From the NCBI RefSeq assembly GCF_949987515.2, contig NC_082696.1, positions 60,892,447 to 60,956,446 on the forward strand: 64,000 bases of DNA, written 5' to 3'. Both the position numbers and the translations under genes were made by a program. Below the pieces are notes generated by a model that saw nothing but the letters and a program-made list of their open reading frames with translations, was not told the origin of the DNA and ran no database searches. The DNA is from Delphinus delphis (lineage: Eukaryota; Chordata; Mammalia; Artiodactyla; Delphinidae). Below, in pieces: positions 35,440-46,238 of this stretch (positions are counted from its first letter, which is position 1; the number at the start of each line of letters is the position of its first letter).

Positions 35440-35700
35440 GAGAAACATTTCTCCAGATTGGGGATGAGTCTCTTCTAGTCCTAACTGACACTGGAGCCAC
35501 ACTCTTGGTTCTCAACCCCACTACTATAAAGCAGTCCCTACTTTGGAGAACTAAAACACTTCAACTAGTGTGGATCTCTGATTATCCTCAGGATGTCCCT
35601 GCCTCTGAACCTATTCCCTTTTGTTTAAGCCTTTTGAGAGATATACACCCTATTCTTCTTATTTCCCCCACCCCTATCCATTTATTAGGCTGAGAACTCT
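35440..35700 (+). pseudogene. Retroviral protease remnant
   Basis: The aspartic protease active-site motif DTGA is encoded at 35487-35498, preceded by VLT and followed by TLLVLNP, as in retroviral proteases. The flanking sequence is diverged; the frame closes near 35695. No functional enzyme is expected. Confidence 0.8.
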
Positions 35701-37060
35701 TAGAGAAGTATCATGCTGGAATTTCTTTCTCCCAAAAGGAGAAAATCATTCTAGAACTTGACAGCAGTCATCAAAGTAACCAATCAGGTCAATTAAATAA
35801 CGCTTTGACCTCTTTTATTTGCTCCATCTATGATGATACAAGAGCTGATTCTGGAAACACTGATCATTTGTCCCTATTGAATCAGCTACCATCCTCCTTA
35901 AGGGCAAAATCTCCAACTGATATTGGCAAAATTCACAGCACACCTCCCATCAAAAGTCAAACAGATCCCTCAAAACCTCTCCCCAGAACTAATCAACACC
36001 GTATAAGTAAAGAGGCCCTTCAAGGTATAAAGCCCATAATGGAAGATTAGAAGGCTCAAGACCTCATTATCCCTTGTACTAGTGCCTGTAACAATCCATT
36101 TACTGCTAAGAAAATCTAAGGGCCAAGGGTAAAGATTTGTCCAGGACCTCTGAGCAATAAGCAACACTGTAATCTCCCAAAACCCTGTTGTTCCTAACTC
36201 TCATAGGCTGCTGATATCCATTCCCTATGGAAGCAAATTCTTTACTACAACTGATTTAGGCAGTGCATTCTTTAGTGTTCCAGTTGATGAAGGCAGCAAA
36301 TACCTTTTTGCCTTCAGTTGTAAAGAAAAACAATTCACTTGGACAAGAATGTCTCAGGATTTTAAGAGAGTCCTCCTTCTTTCTCACAAATCCTGAAGGC
36401 TGATCTGAATGATATGAAGTTCCCTAGAGGTTCTACTTTGTTGCAATATGGGGATGATTTGTTTGCTCTCCTCAAGCCTCCTCACAGCAAGACAGCATCC
36501 ACTTGCTAAAGCTTTTACACTTAAAGGGACCTAAGGTGACCAAGGAAAAATTGCAGTTCGCCCAAACCCAGGTTTGATATTTAGGGCATCTAATATCAGA
36601 ACAGGGGCTACACCTAGATCCACAGAGACTACATGGTGTCCTAAGTTTCCTGAAACCCAAACTAAGTGCCAACTGTGAGGCTTTCTCAGGCTAATTGGTT
36701 GTTGGATTACAAATTTCTCCCTTATGCCAAATATAGGTATGTTTTACTAAAGAAGAACAATCTTCACTCAATTCTTCATTGGCGGATCTAGATGACATAG
36801 CCTTTAAAGCCTTACAGGAGAATTTGATGACCCCCCTGCCCTCAGGCAGCCTAATTATCAGATTCCCTTTTTCCTTTTCTGTATAGGAAAGGGAAAGGAA
36901 TGACCTTGGGGTACTCACCAAACAAACAAACAAACCAGAAAACAAAGCAAAAAACCAGGGACCACCATCAACCCATATGATATAACTAGCATCTGGACCC
37001 TGTGGAATGGGGATACAGCCCTTGCCTTAGAGTCATTACTGCCACTGCCCTTTTTGGTTA
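35701..37060 (+). pseudogene. Reverse transcriptase remnant
   Basis: Fragments in shifting frames match gammaretroviral RT: a 'CNNPFTAKK'-type finger motif near 36090, a 'DL'-containing palm region near 36150-36270, 'QFTWTR' near 36330, and the catalytic YxDD box at 36448-36459 as YGDD (YVDD is usual in gammaretroviruses). Stops and frameshifts are frequent. The short reverse-strand frames here are shadows. Confidence 0.8.
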
Positions 37061-37177
37061 ATGCCACCAAGAAAACCATTGTGGGATCCCCTTTAACCAT
37101 TTTTGCACCTCGTGCTGTAGAAGCCCTCCTGAATTCTCATCACACTCAACATTTCTCAGTCAGCCAGCTCACCTCCT

Positions 37178-37648
37178 ATGAAGCCCTTTGGTTCATCACA
37201 TAACTCTATTATATTGTATAACCTTAATCGAGCTACTCTTCTCCCTTCCATCACCAACAAAGTCTTTCATGAGTGCTTAATGCTGACAGATCACCTCCTG
37301 GCTCCTCATGATGATGGGCAGGAAATTCATTTGGGTAACACTGACTTTTCATGGTTCACTGATGGTTCTTATTTAAAATTTGACAACGGCAAATATTGTG
37401 CTGGATATGCTATTGCAACTCTTTTTGATGTTATTGGGGCAGCACATTTACCTATGGCTATTTCACCTCAAAGGGCTTCATTAAATGCTCTTACATGGGC
37501 TCGTACTTTAGCCAAGGGCAAACCTGACAATATTTATACTGACAGTAGATATGCTTTCAGAGTAGCTTATGATTTGGGCATGTTGCAGAAGCAAAATGGC
37601 TTCCTTACAACCAGGCAAAATAAAATTAAAAATATCCCCTATGTTTAG
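37178..37648 (+). pseudogene. RNase H domain, longest open frame of the window
   Basis: An open frame of 156 codons covering the pol connection and RNase H. WFTDGS (Asp at residue 62) and YTDSRYAF (Asp at residue 122) are two of the metal-binding acidic residues. The glutamate usually found in the RAEL helix is Ser101 (RASLNAL). An in-frame TAG at 37646-37648 ends it; past it the same frame still carries PGHSKLDS and GNHLAL, where the last catalytic Asp is also replaced. Degraded pol, not a host gene. The ATG used is only the first in the open frame and has no significance. Confidence 0.85.
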
Positions 37649-37699
37649 GAATTACTGGATACAATACTTTTACCTGCCATATTAGCTATTGTTAGGATT

Positions 37700-39000
37700 C
37701 CGGGGCATTCTAAACTTGACTCTCTAGAAGCTAAGGGAAATCATCTTGCTCTCATTTCTGTAAGAAATGCTGCCCTTAAAGGAACAAGCAGCAGCAAATC
37801 TGTGTCATGGTCCAAAGAGTTATTTCCCCAAATGACAACTTTAAAAAACTGATTAGAGAAGCCCAACAATTGGCTTCAAATAAAGAAAAACAAGATTGGA
37901 AATTCAATTGTTGGTCTGGTAAAAAGAAAAAGTTTTAGTTTGGACCAAATAACAACCCAGTCCTACCGGAAACTCTAAAATCCCCACTCCTAATCACTGT
38001 CCATGCATTAAATCATTGGTCACAATAGACTCCATGAATCAATATTGGTGGGGAAACATTAACAAGGTCACAAAATTTGCCTACCTCACTTGTCTCACTT
38101 GTCCAAAATATAACCCAGGGAAGCCTATTTGTATTGTTTCCAGATATTTTAAACTGCCTAATGGACCATTTGAGGTCTGACAATTGGATTTCATACAACT
38201 TCATCCATCTCATGGATATAGGTATGTTTTACTCATGGTTTGTTTGTTTATACACTGGACTGAGGCCTTCTCTTGAAGATAGGCTACTACCTCTTCTGTA
38301 GGTAAAGTCCTTTTCTAAAAGATCATCCCTACCTGGGGGACTCCTCTTGAACTGCACAGTGACTAAAGAACCCATTTTATTGGTCAGGTACTTTGACAAG
38401 TCTGTTCTGTTTCGCTGGTTTTTCAACACTTTAACTGCACTGCCCTTAACACCTCCAATCCTCTGGTTTAGTTGCATGTACTAAAGGTATTATTGACTCA
38501 ACTGGCAACATTTTAGAGGCACTCCAAATACCTTGGTCATAAACATTGCCATTACTCCTCCTAAATCTCAGATCCACCCCTTTTGGATCTCATAAACTCT
38601 CAGCCTTTGAGATAGTTGTAGGACACCCAATGCACTTGACCCCTGTAAGTCAAGTTTTTGACCCACAACTTATAAAAGGAATGATATTCCAATATTTCAA
38701 ATGCCTAATTGCTTCCATTAAAAATAAGCAGGTTTTGATAGAGCAATCTCTTCACAGTGCACTCACAGGACACAAAGACGTCAAGCATCACACCTGGCAC
38801 CATGGAGATTTTTTCTATTGGGAAGACACCTCCAGAAAGACTTTCTTTAACCTTGCTGGAAAGGCCCCTATCAGATACTGTTAACCAACACTTTTTCCAC
38901 CAAAATCCTGGGAATAGACTCTTAGATTCATGTGACACACTGAAGAAAGCACCAAACACTGACTAGACTTGCATTTATCTTGTGACCTGAAATTAAAGAA
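37700..39000 (+). pseudogene. Integrase remnant
   Basis: Pieces of the zinc-binding domain (CLTC at 38091-38102), the first catalytic Asp in LDF (38187-38189), WTEAFS near 38250 and a second catalytic region HSD (about 38355-38363, followed at once by a stop) are visible. The C-terminal part lies in the open frame 38546-38884 with STPFG, FEIVVGHP and GDFFYWED. Remnants of the terminal 'HLKKAP'-like motif lie near 38945. Multiple stops. Confidence 0.82.
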
Positions 39001-39343
39001 TCCCAGAAATTGAAACAGACCACATCTGATGAGACAGCTTTCTCAAGATATCTGGAGCAGGCCTCTTGGAAGTTTGTCTTCGATGATGACATAATGCTCC
39101 AGTGTCTATGATCTTGATAATATATGGATTTTAGATTTAAAAAAGTGCCTGAGTGCTTTCCTTCTTACCCCTCCTTGTTACTCAAATGTGATCTCAAAAT
39201 GTTTCCAGTCTGTGCACCTTCCCTCTAACGTGGGACACTACACCCAGAAGAGGTCCTCCTGGCATTGAAGAACAAAGAATCCAAAAAACCTGACTTTTCA
39301 TTAGCAATGCTTTCAGAGAAAGATCTTGATCAAAAGGGGAAAA
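39001..39343 (+). other. Post-pol region and polypurine tract of the retrovirus
   Basis: About 340 bp between the integrase end and the 3' LTR with no env-like sequence. It ends in the purine run 'caaaaggggaaaa' at 39331-39343, the plus-strand primer site for retroviral DNA synthesis. Confidence 0.72.
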
Positions 39344-39777
39344 TGTAAAAATTAATAAAAAATAACTTCCATTAAAATAGAGTCAGAAGGCCAGAAGAGG
39401 GAGCTCTCATGCCCAACAATGATAGCAGAACCCAACAGGATGAAGAAAGACTTTCTCTTTTTGCCTGGCAACAGCTCTGCAAGTGAGAGACTGTCACAAT
39501 TCAGCCAATGAAAAGCCACTATATTTTGAACTCTCAATTCCTCCAATGGACTCTTTGTTTATTATAGCCCTCCCAAGTCCCTCCACCCCCCACTTTGCAA
39601 AAGTTCTCCTCTCCTTGTTTCAGAGGACTTACACATGGCTCACCACGGGTGTAGACCCCAGATTGCAATTCTTTGTTGATCCAGAATAAAACCATTCTTG
39701 CTACATAAATAACTGAAAATATTTGTTTAAGGTCAACAGGCTTGTGACCACCGCAGTCACACAGAGTCCTGTTCTCA
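39344..39777 (+). repeat. 3' LTR
   Basis: Starts 'tgtaaaaattaataaaaaat' directly after the polypurine tract. Contains a polyadenylation signal 'aataaa' at about 39685, within 'tccagaataaaaccattctt'. The right border is set near 'gttctca' (39771-39777), where a CA terminus would be expected; a matching target duplication with the 5' flank is not clear ('gggc' on both sides is suggestive only). Confidence 0.82.
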
Positions 39778-39784
39778 GAGGGCC

Positions 39785-40825
39785 CCATACTTGGTTTAAC
39801 GCTCCACTATTGCTGCCTTAAAATTCTTGAGAACTTTGTCTTTGAACTTGTGTTTTGCATGTGAAATCCAACGTGACAATACAGCATTCATATAAGCAGA
39901 TATGCATGGTCACCATTCCTGGCAACCCTATTTGCATTAGCCTTCCTGATTCCCCATGAGTGCAGAATTTTGGTGGACCCACAACATGTGGAAGTTCAAC
40001 AAAACTCAAAGTGAGTTCAAGGTAAAAGTGTTACGTCTATGGCTGAGCAAGGGGAGAGGCTGGCAATGACAACGCCAAGAGGCACTGTTTTCTATTTGAA
40101 CCAGAACTTGCTTTGAATGCAGACAGAGGCAATGTTATTCTAAGAAACACAAACAACTAAGAAATCTTATCATATTCCTTCTTATTCTTGTTACTTCTCT
40201 GGATAAGCCAATCATCTACACTAAAAATGATCACACAGCATGAAAGTTAAAGATAGGGCAACCCATAGTTCCTTTCCTTTTCAGTTCTTTCTTACTCATG
40301 AGTAAGAACGTGTTGGTAGAATGTGTACATATCAAAAAGTAAAATAAAAACACTTGAGATAATTTTGGGCAGAATTTTCATTGTTCTAATAAGAATGGAA
40401 TATACATGCATGTATGACTATGAGACATGAATTATGATTTTTGGTGATTTCACATGTAAATTAAATATTCTGACATTTGCATTTATGACTGGCGTTACAC
40501 AATATAAAGAATAGTAAAACTCATGCTAATAATTTACAACTTTAATTTTTCTTTACTTAGACTAATACCAAATAACAAATAATATGCATCATGACATGTC
40601 AAGAGAAAGACTGCAGAAGAAAGGAAAAAATTTATATTTAATACTTTTAATGGCACATTTTTCCTACATTTTGAACAAGGGCCTCTACGTTTTCATTTTG
40701 CACTTGGTTCCACAAATTATGTAGCTGACCCTGGTTAAACAGTATGTGTGGTGCTTGGATTAAATGGTGCCATTTGCTATTATTCAGCCTAGATCTGCTT
40801 ATATAAATTTAGGGATGATAGCTTC
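39785..40825. other. Unassigned, possibly an old interspersed repeat
   Basis: 'ccatacttggtttaacgctc' (39784) and 'aacaagggcctctacgtttt' (40674), 'ccacaaattatgtagctgac' (40711) look like pieces of a repeat common in mammalian genomes, separated by some 800 bp. I cannot name it or show that they belong together. No gene is seen. Confidence 0.35.
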
Positions 40826-40840
40826 AATAATACTAAACAG

Positions 40841-41286
40841 ATTCCATATATATGTGTTAGCATACGGTATTTGTCTTTCTCTATCTGACTTACTTCACTC
40901 TGTATGACAGACTCTAGGTCCATCCACCGAGGGGCAGGATGGGAATAAAGACATAGACCTACTAGAGAATGGGCTTGAGGTCACAGGGAGAGGGAAGGGT
41001 AAGCTGTGACAAAGTGAGAGAGTGGCATGGACATATATACACTGCCAAATGTAAAAGAGATAGCTAGTGGGAAGCAGCCGCATAGTACAAGGAGATCAGC
41101 TCGGTGCTTTGTGACCACCTAGAGGGGTGGGAAAAGGAGGGTGGGAGGGAGGGAGACGCAAGAGGGAGGGGATATGGGGATATATGTACATGTATAGCTG
41201 ATTTACTTTGTTATAAAGCAGAAACTAACACCCCATTGTAAAGCAATTATACTCCAATAAAGATGTTAGGAAAAAAAAGGTACTAA
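40841..41286 (+). mobile_element. LINE-1 3' end with 5' inversion (twin priming)
   Basis: 40841 to about 40925 is the reverse complement of L1 ORF2 end sequence ('gacttacttcactctgtatg', 'cagactctaggtccatcca'). From about 40930 the next L1 segment runs forward ('aggggcaggatgggaataaa' to 'caataaagatgtta' and poly(A)). The 15-bp duplication 'aataatactaaacag' (40826-40840 and 41287-41301) is perfect and encloses both parts. Inverted plus forward segments in one duplication are the signature of twin priming. Relatively young copy. Confidence 0.93.
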
Positions 41287-41397
41287 AATAATACTAAACA
41301 GGGTTCATTACTACAGCAGTTTCTTAACAACTTCAGCAGGGCAACATACACTGTGAAGAACTAATGAGGACTTAGAGTAGGCTGCATATGCTCCCTT

Positions 41398-41464
41398 ATT
41401 TGCTTAGACAAACCTTCCCTTGAACCTTTGCAGAGCCATTTGCTTAGACAAACCTTCCCTTGAA
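41398..41464. repeat. 27-bp direct repeat with 40-bp period
   Basis: The segment beginning 'atttgcttagacaaacc' and ending 'ttcccttgaa' occurs at 41398-41424 and 41438-41464 without a mismatch that I can see. The spacer is 'cctttgcagagcc'. A recent local duplication. Confidence 0.92.
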
Positions 41465-41924
41465 TATATTGGGCAATTCTGTCTCCACTTCTCATTAGCT
41501 CTGTAAGTTATTTAACTTCTTTGAATGTCAGTTTCTCCTGCAAATAGAATGACTAAATTAATGTTGATTATAAAGATTAAATCTTCTAGCATGTGCCAAG
41601 TACCTACTACATACTTAATTTTATTACTGTATTTTTTTCCAAATCCATCAGGTATATATTGAGAGGCTGCTCCATGGGAGCAATATAGTTAGATTTGCAT
41701 CATAAATTCTTTTCTAAAATTTTTGGAGATCTTGCTGTTCGCCACGGATTAACAAAAATAAAACACTGAATATGTCATAGGAATAGAGATATTGTTACTC
41801 ATAATTACCTGGCATGTATTAAGTGCTCAATAAACATGGCAGAAATGAATGAACATGATAATCATAAACCAAAATGAAAAACAGCTCAAGTACAGCCTGG
41901 ATTCCTACCTTGACTTCTTCCATT

Positions 41925-42072
41925 AGGCAGTTACTTTATTTCTCACTTTCCTCAATTGAAAATAAATATCATATCTGTCTCATAGAATTATTATGAGGAA
42001 TAAATGACATATAGTATTTCATACAGTGTCTGACACCTGATAACTGTTCAGTCCATGTTAGCTATGTCAATA
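41925..42072 (+). mobile_element. MIR SINE, 3' half
   Basis: 'atctgtctcatagaattatt', 'atgaggaataaatgacatat' and 'tgtctgacacctgataactg' follow the sense order of the MIR 3' half. A similar short L2/MIR tail ('taagtgctcaataaacatgg') lies at about 41820. Confidence 0.75.
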
Positions 42073-42079
42073 TGTTGAG

Positions 42080-42829
42080 AATTTCACCCTTTCACCAAGG
42101 TCTTCTTACAATCCAAGTCCCTAGTTCTCTCTTTTCTGTAAATGAAAATAGAGAGATGCTCAAATAATTCATAACCCAAAGGAAATAATAAAGATAGGTG
42201 TAACAGAGAGTTTTTAAAAAGTAAAAAATATTTTCCAATTAGTGTTTTTCCTTCCCAAACTTGAAAATGTTGGGGCCAACAATCTGGTAGATCTCCTGTT
42301 CGTTTCCACTGAACCACACATGGACAAGTATTAAAATCACCCTTCCTGTTCAAATCTATCACTGATAGCTTCCCTTGGATGTTGACTTTGAAACAGCATG
42401 GATTCATTCACATGAGACAAGGAAGAAGTAAGGATTTGTTTACTGACTTAATAATAAGATTAAGTATAATTCCTTTATTAGACTGAAATACATCAATTGT
42501 GCATAAATACATGTTTTTATTATGTAATTTAAATACTGAATTTTATCAGTGGGTAGCATGTGTTTTAGTATATGGGTGACTGGTATCTCATGAAAAGATG
42601 TTACTGGCTTATATGATTCTTAGAGGCTACAGGATAGTAGCCTGGGAACTAGGGATTCTGGAGGATAATGATGACGAGGCTACACCCTTGTGAAGAAGGG
42701 ACTATTTCCTGAGACTCCGTATGTCCCCCTCTACTTCTCACCCACTACTTCCTGGCATAAACCAACCGAACTCTTCCTTCAGTAACACCCTTGTCATGGT
42801 TGCCTTCTTGCCTTTCCATAATTATCATT
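42080..42829. other. No recognised feature
   Basis: Apparently unique. The 107-codon reverse frame at 42084-42407 shows no recognisable domain and no splice context; probably chance. Confidence 0.4.
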
Positions 42830-43040
42830 AGTATTTATTAAAATGCTACCACGTGTCAGGCACTTTTCTAGAAACTTTATATACATTAACTCACTACAAA
42901 ACTACGAAGAAGATACTTCTATCATTATGTCTATTTTAGAGGATAGGAAACTGAAGCACAGTAAGATAAAATAATTTGTTGAAGAAGACCCTAGTAGGAG
43001 GTAGCAGAATCAGGATTCAGTTGCAGGAAATCTGACTTAA
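42830..43040 (-). mobile_element. MIR SINE, antisense
   Basis: 'ctaccacgtgtcaggcactt', 'ttatatacattaactcacta' and 'gaggataggaaactgaagca' read as reverse-complement MIR through the core. Confidence 0.85.
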
Positions 43041-43144
43041 AGGTCCCTGGTCTTAACATCTGGCTTTACTGAGTCTGCACCACACTCACCCAAAAACCAG
43101 ACTTTGGACCAGCTCCGATGTACTTTGCTTAGTTTCCCCGATTT

Positions 43145-43510
43145 TGCACACCAGGTACACAGGTGGTGATCAGAAATATTTGCTGAATGAGTGAATATAT
43201 GCTAATCAGAATCTCCAGGGCAGATTATTCTTTTTTTTCCTGAGCTTCAGTTCCATGGGAACATGCACTTTTTCATCTAGATGCAACACAGTATCACAGT
43301 TACCTTAAGTCACTATAACAAAATAAACTCACTTTTCATTATCTTGTCTTCTAGCTCCCAGATTTATGACTGGAACTACCATTTCACCCTCTGCCCAAGT
43401 AAAAAACTTGGGAGTAGCTTTTTTCTCCTTTCTATCCCTTACTCCTTTTTGTTAATCATTTACCCTGCAGGAACTATATAATATTATGTAGGATCCCTGG
43501 ACATCCCCTG
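43145..43510 (+). mobile_element. LINE-2-like fragments
   Basis: A terminal L2 piece ('atatttgctgaatgagtgaa', about 43170) and a separate internal-type piece ('aaaaacttgggagtagcttt', about 43400, then 'tctatcccttactccttttt') are both in sense. Borders are vague. Confidence 0.5.
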
Positions 43511-43649
43511 AATCTTCTCTGCCTCATACCTTACTAGTCAAATTCCAAATAGTAATTTGTTTTTTGGATGGTCATTAGTTACTTCTCATTCCATGGGATT
43601 TTTAGGCAACAGCAGTACTGAGTATAGTGTCTGGTTTAAAATTATGCTC

Positions 43650-43685
43650 AAAAATGAAGCACATAAAAAAAAAATGAAGCACATA
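43650..43685. repeat. 16-bp tandem repeat with poly(A) spacer
   Basis: 'aaaaatgaagcacata' at 43650-43665 and 43670-43685, separated by four A. Either a slippage duplication or a tail-only insertion. Confidence 0.85.
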
Positions 43686-43865
43686 ATTGAATAATTAACT
43701 ATCTAGGAATCAAAAAAGTGAATATATTAAATGATGATATCAGAAACCAGACGTAGGTTGCAAACGAAACAACCTAAAATAAAAGACATCTGGAAGAGCA
43801 TCTGAGAGCCAGGCCAAGTACTACCTGACACTCTGAAAGTTCATCTAGGTCCCACCTGCTTCAGC

Positions 43866-43916
43866 TTACTCTTACTTCTTTTTTTTTTTTACTCTTTTTT
43901 TTTACTCTTACTTCTT
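43866..43916. repeat. 15-bp direct repeat flanking a T-rich spacer
   Basis: 'ttactcttacttctt' at 43866-43880 and 43902-43916. The 21-bp spacer is almost all T with one 'actc'. It resembles an antisense poly(A)-only insertion with its target duplication. Confidence 0.85.
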
Positions 43917-45640
43917 GATTTTTGCTCTTGCTTTTCCAACAGTACCCACTTATCTTTCTTCCAGTTTGACTGTCTCCATTTGCTGAGCCCCTGTTCTGAC
44001 ATTTCCACTGGTCACTTTGTTCCAGCATGATTTGCCTTTGCTTTCTGATTTTTACCTCTTGGTTTGCCCCCTGATTATCATGGTTGATGGAACAATTTGG
44101 CCCATCTCATCCTGCCAAAGGATCCATCTGCCACATGCCTAACTCGCCGAGTCCCAACATTCTCTCCTCCAATGAGACTGGCCCATATTGCCCCTTTCAT
44201 GAACCCGATCTAGATTGACTTCCTGTATTGTGCCTTCCTTTATCAAATGAGATCAGTCACCTATCAAGCATTTTGAAATATTCGTATGACAGGTAGAACA
44301 TATAAGACTGTACGCATCAGCAGTCATTAATGTTAAAATAAACAGGTGAATTGACTTATGCTAAGATTGTTATTGTTTAACTAAAATGATTAATTTATAC
44401 AGTACTTTCAGAACTAGAATAACAAAAGTATAACTTAAAACTCATATTACTCTTCAATATGGTAATTAAATAATTTTTAAAAGTATTTCCAAATAAAATA
44501 ATTTTTATCGTGAAGACTTAGAGTATGGCTCTTAATAATGTGATTTTAAATTAGGAAAATAAACTGAACAAACTACTGATCTAATCCAAGAGTTTCAATT
44601 CATTCCTGTTTGTTAGTTGAGAGATTCTGTGTCAATAAAAATGTCAAACAATGTAAGAAGAAAATATGTCAAATATTTGATCCAGCAGCACTGCTGGCAA
44701 ATAAAGTTTGGTTCTTTATTTGCATGGTTTATATCAAGCATGATTGAGCTTTTCAAGAGATAAGGATTTTTGGAATATTTCCACTGAAATGTAAGTAATT
44801 GTAAATGCAAATGGGCTGTTAAGTAAGGTCTGTTTCTTTGTGCCAACAAAAGTTAAATGACTAAATTTAGAAAATTTAATGAGGAATCAAAGTTGGGTTT
44901 AAGGACAATTATTTGGGTCATGCTGCCTTAACTTGGTCTTTGCTCATTCCTTCAATTTAGAAGCAAATTATAGATAATGGAAAAAATCACTGAGAAGAAA
45001 GGCTTTAATTTGTACACATGTACATTAATTTTCTTTTGAATGTGGAATATGTACAAAAATTATGTAAGTTATAATGTCTCTGGTACTTTTGTTCCTCCCT
45101 CTTCCCCATATCTATTTACCCACATAGTCATATAAATTACTGTTATGGTTTATTTTTTTTTACATCAAATATTACTTTTGAAAGGTACAAGTCCAAGCTA
45201 AAGTCACATTAAAGCAGACAAAATGAAATGGAGTCAAAGACAACAAGATTACTCCAAGGTGGTTGAAACCTGAATCTGTATAGGCTGCCAACTCTTGATC
45301 AGATAGCAACAGAGTGTTGGGTTTTTTTTAAATCATTTTTTTTTCAATGATACTGATATCCCTATCCTTTTTGTCATTTAAAAATGTATTTGCAGCTTCT
45401 CTATCATATGCTCTTCAAAAAGAAATCCCTTGGATATAAGAGAGTCAAGTGTCAGAACAGGAACCTAAGAGACTATTTGACTTGAGCCCTGGGAGATTAT
45501 AAAAAGGCCGGTGGGATCATTCTTTCCAACCATTAAAAGAGAATACAGTATGCTATTCAGACAAGATTAATCATTCAAAGCAACTTTGTTCTTGAATAAC
45601 TAATAATCATAACCTTGTTAATTTTCTTAAATCAAAAATT
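43917..45640. other. No recognised feature
   Basis: Unassigned sequence with stops in all frames. Nothing nameable is seen apart from simple T runs. Confidence 0.4.
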
Positions 45641-45770
45641 AAATATATAAGATTTCTTATATATAGAAATATATAAGAATATATATAGAATATATATATA
45701 GAATATATTCTATATATATAGAGAGAATATATACATAGAAATATATATATAAGCACTATATATAGTGCTA
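45640..45770. repeat. AT-rich palindromic tract
   Basis: Dense 'atatag' and 'tatata' units. It includes a perfect 30-bp palindrome at 45691-45720 centred in 'gaatatattc', and a perfect 18-bp palindrome 'agcactatatatagtgct' at 45752-45769. Such sequences can form hairpins or cruciforms. Confidence 0.92.
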
Positions 45771-46029
45771 AAAACCGAGGGTTATCAGATTTGGGGATTT
45801 TATGGACCAGAAAATCTTCAAATAAAATAATATTGATATTTTCTTTCCAGTAAGAACAATAAAACAATTAAAGAAAAACAGCCAACCATACAAAATATGC
45901 CTGCCATCTATTGTTATTATAATTTAATAAAAGCAATGTCATTTGACATCAAACAATTATGAGGTATAATATTAGAATAAATGAGAATCTTATGAACTGA
46001 TTCAAATAAAGGTTATAAAAACTCACTAC

Positions 46030-46238
46030 TTTTTTTTTTTTTTTTTGTGGTACACGGGCCTCTCACTGTTGTGGCCTCTCCCGTTGCGGAGCACAGGCTC
46101 CGGACGCGCAGGCTCAGCGGCCACGGCTCACGGGCCTAGCCGCTCCGCGGCACGTGGGATCCTCCCGGGCCGGGGAACGAACCTGCGTCCGCTGCATCGG
46201 CAGGCTGACTCCCAACCACTGCGGCACCAGGGAAGCCC
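46030..46238 (-). mobile_element. CHR-type SINE, short form, antisense
   Basis: The + strand starts with a T run, then 'gggcctctcactgttgtggc' and ends 'caccagggaagccc', the reverse complement of the copy type at 2425. The duplication 'aaaactcactac' plus part of the T run (46017-46029 and 46239-46250) brackets it. B-box region near 46185. Low divergence suggests a recent insertion. Confidence 0.95.

Larger units (their letters stand above)
35072..39779 (+). mobile_element. Class I (gammaretrovirus-like) endogenous retrovirus, decayed
   Basis: Order: partial 5' LTR (35072-35262), degenerate gag zinc knuckle, protease, reverse transcriptase, RNase H, integrase, polypurine tract, 3' LTR (39344 to about 39777). 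Domain motifs are visible but stops and frameshifts occur throughout. Most of gag (matrix, capsid), the primer-binding site and half of the 5' LTR are missing, and there is no env-like stretch between integrase and the 3' LTR (only about 340 bp). The two LTRs differ at many positions, so the insertion is old. It cannot be infectious or self-propagating. The similarity is to class I elements generally; I do not name a family. Confidence 0.9.

Noticed and set aside
39784..40740. One repeat split by an 800-bp insertion
   Set aside because: The two pieces may be separate copies; no duplication or intervening element could be identified to prove a split.
42084..42407. 107-codon reverse-strand frame
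   Set aside because: No recognisable domain, no splice context, no codon pattern; expected by chance in 64 kb.
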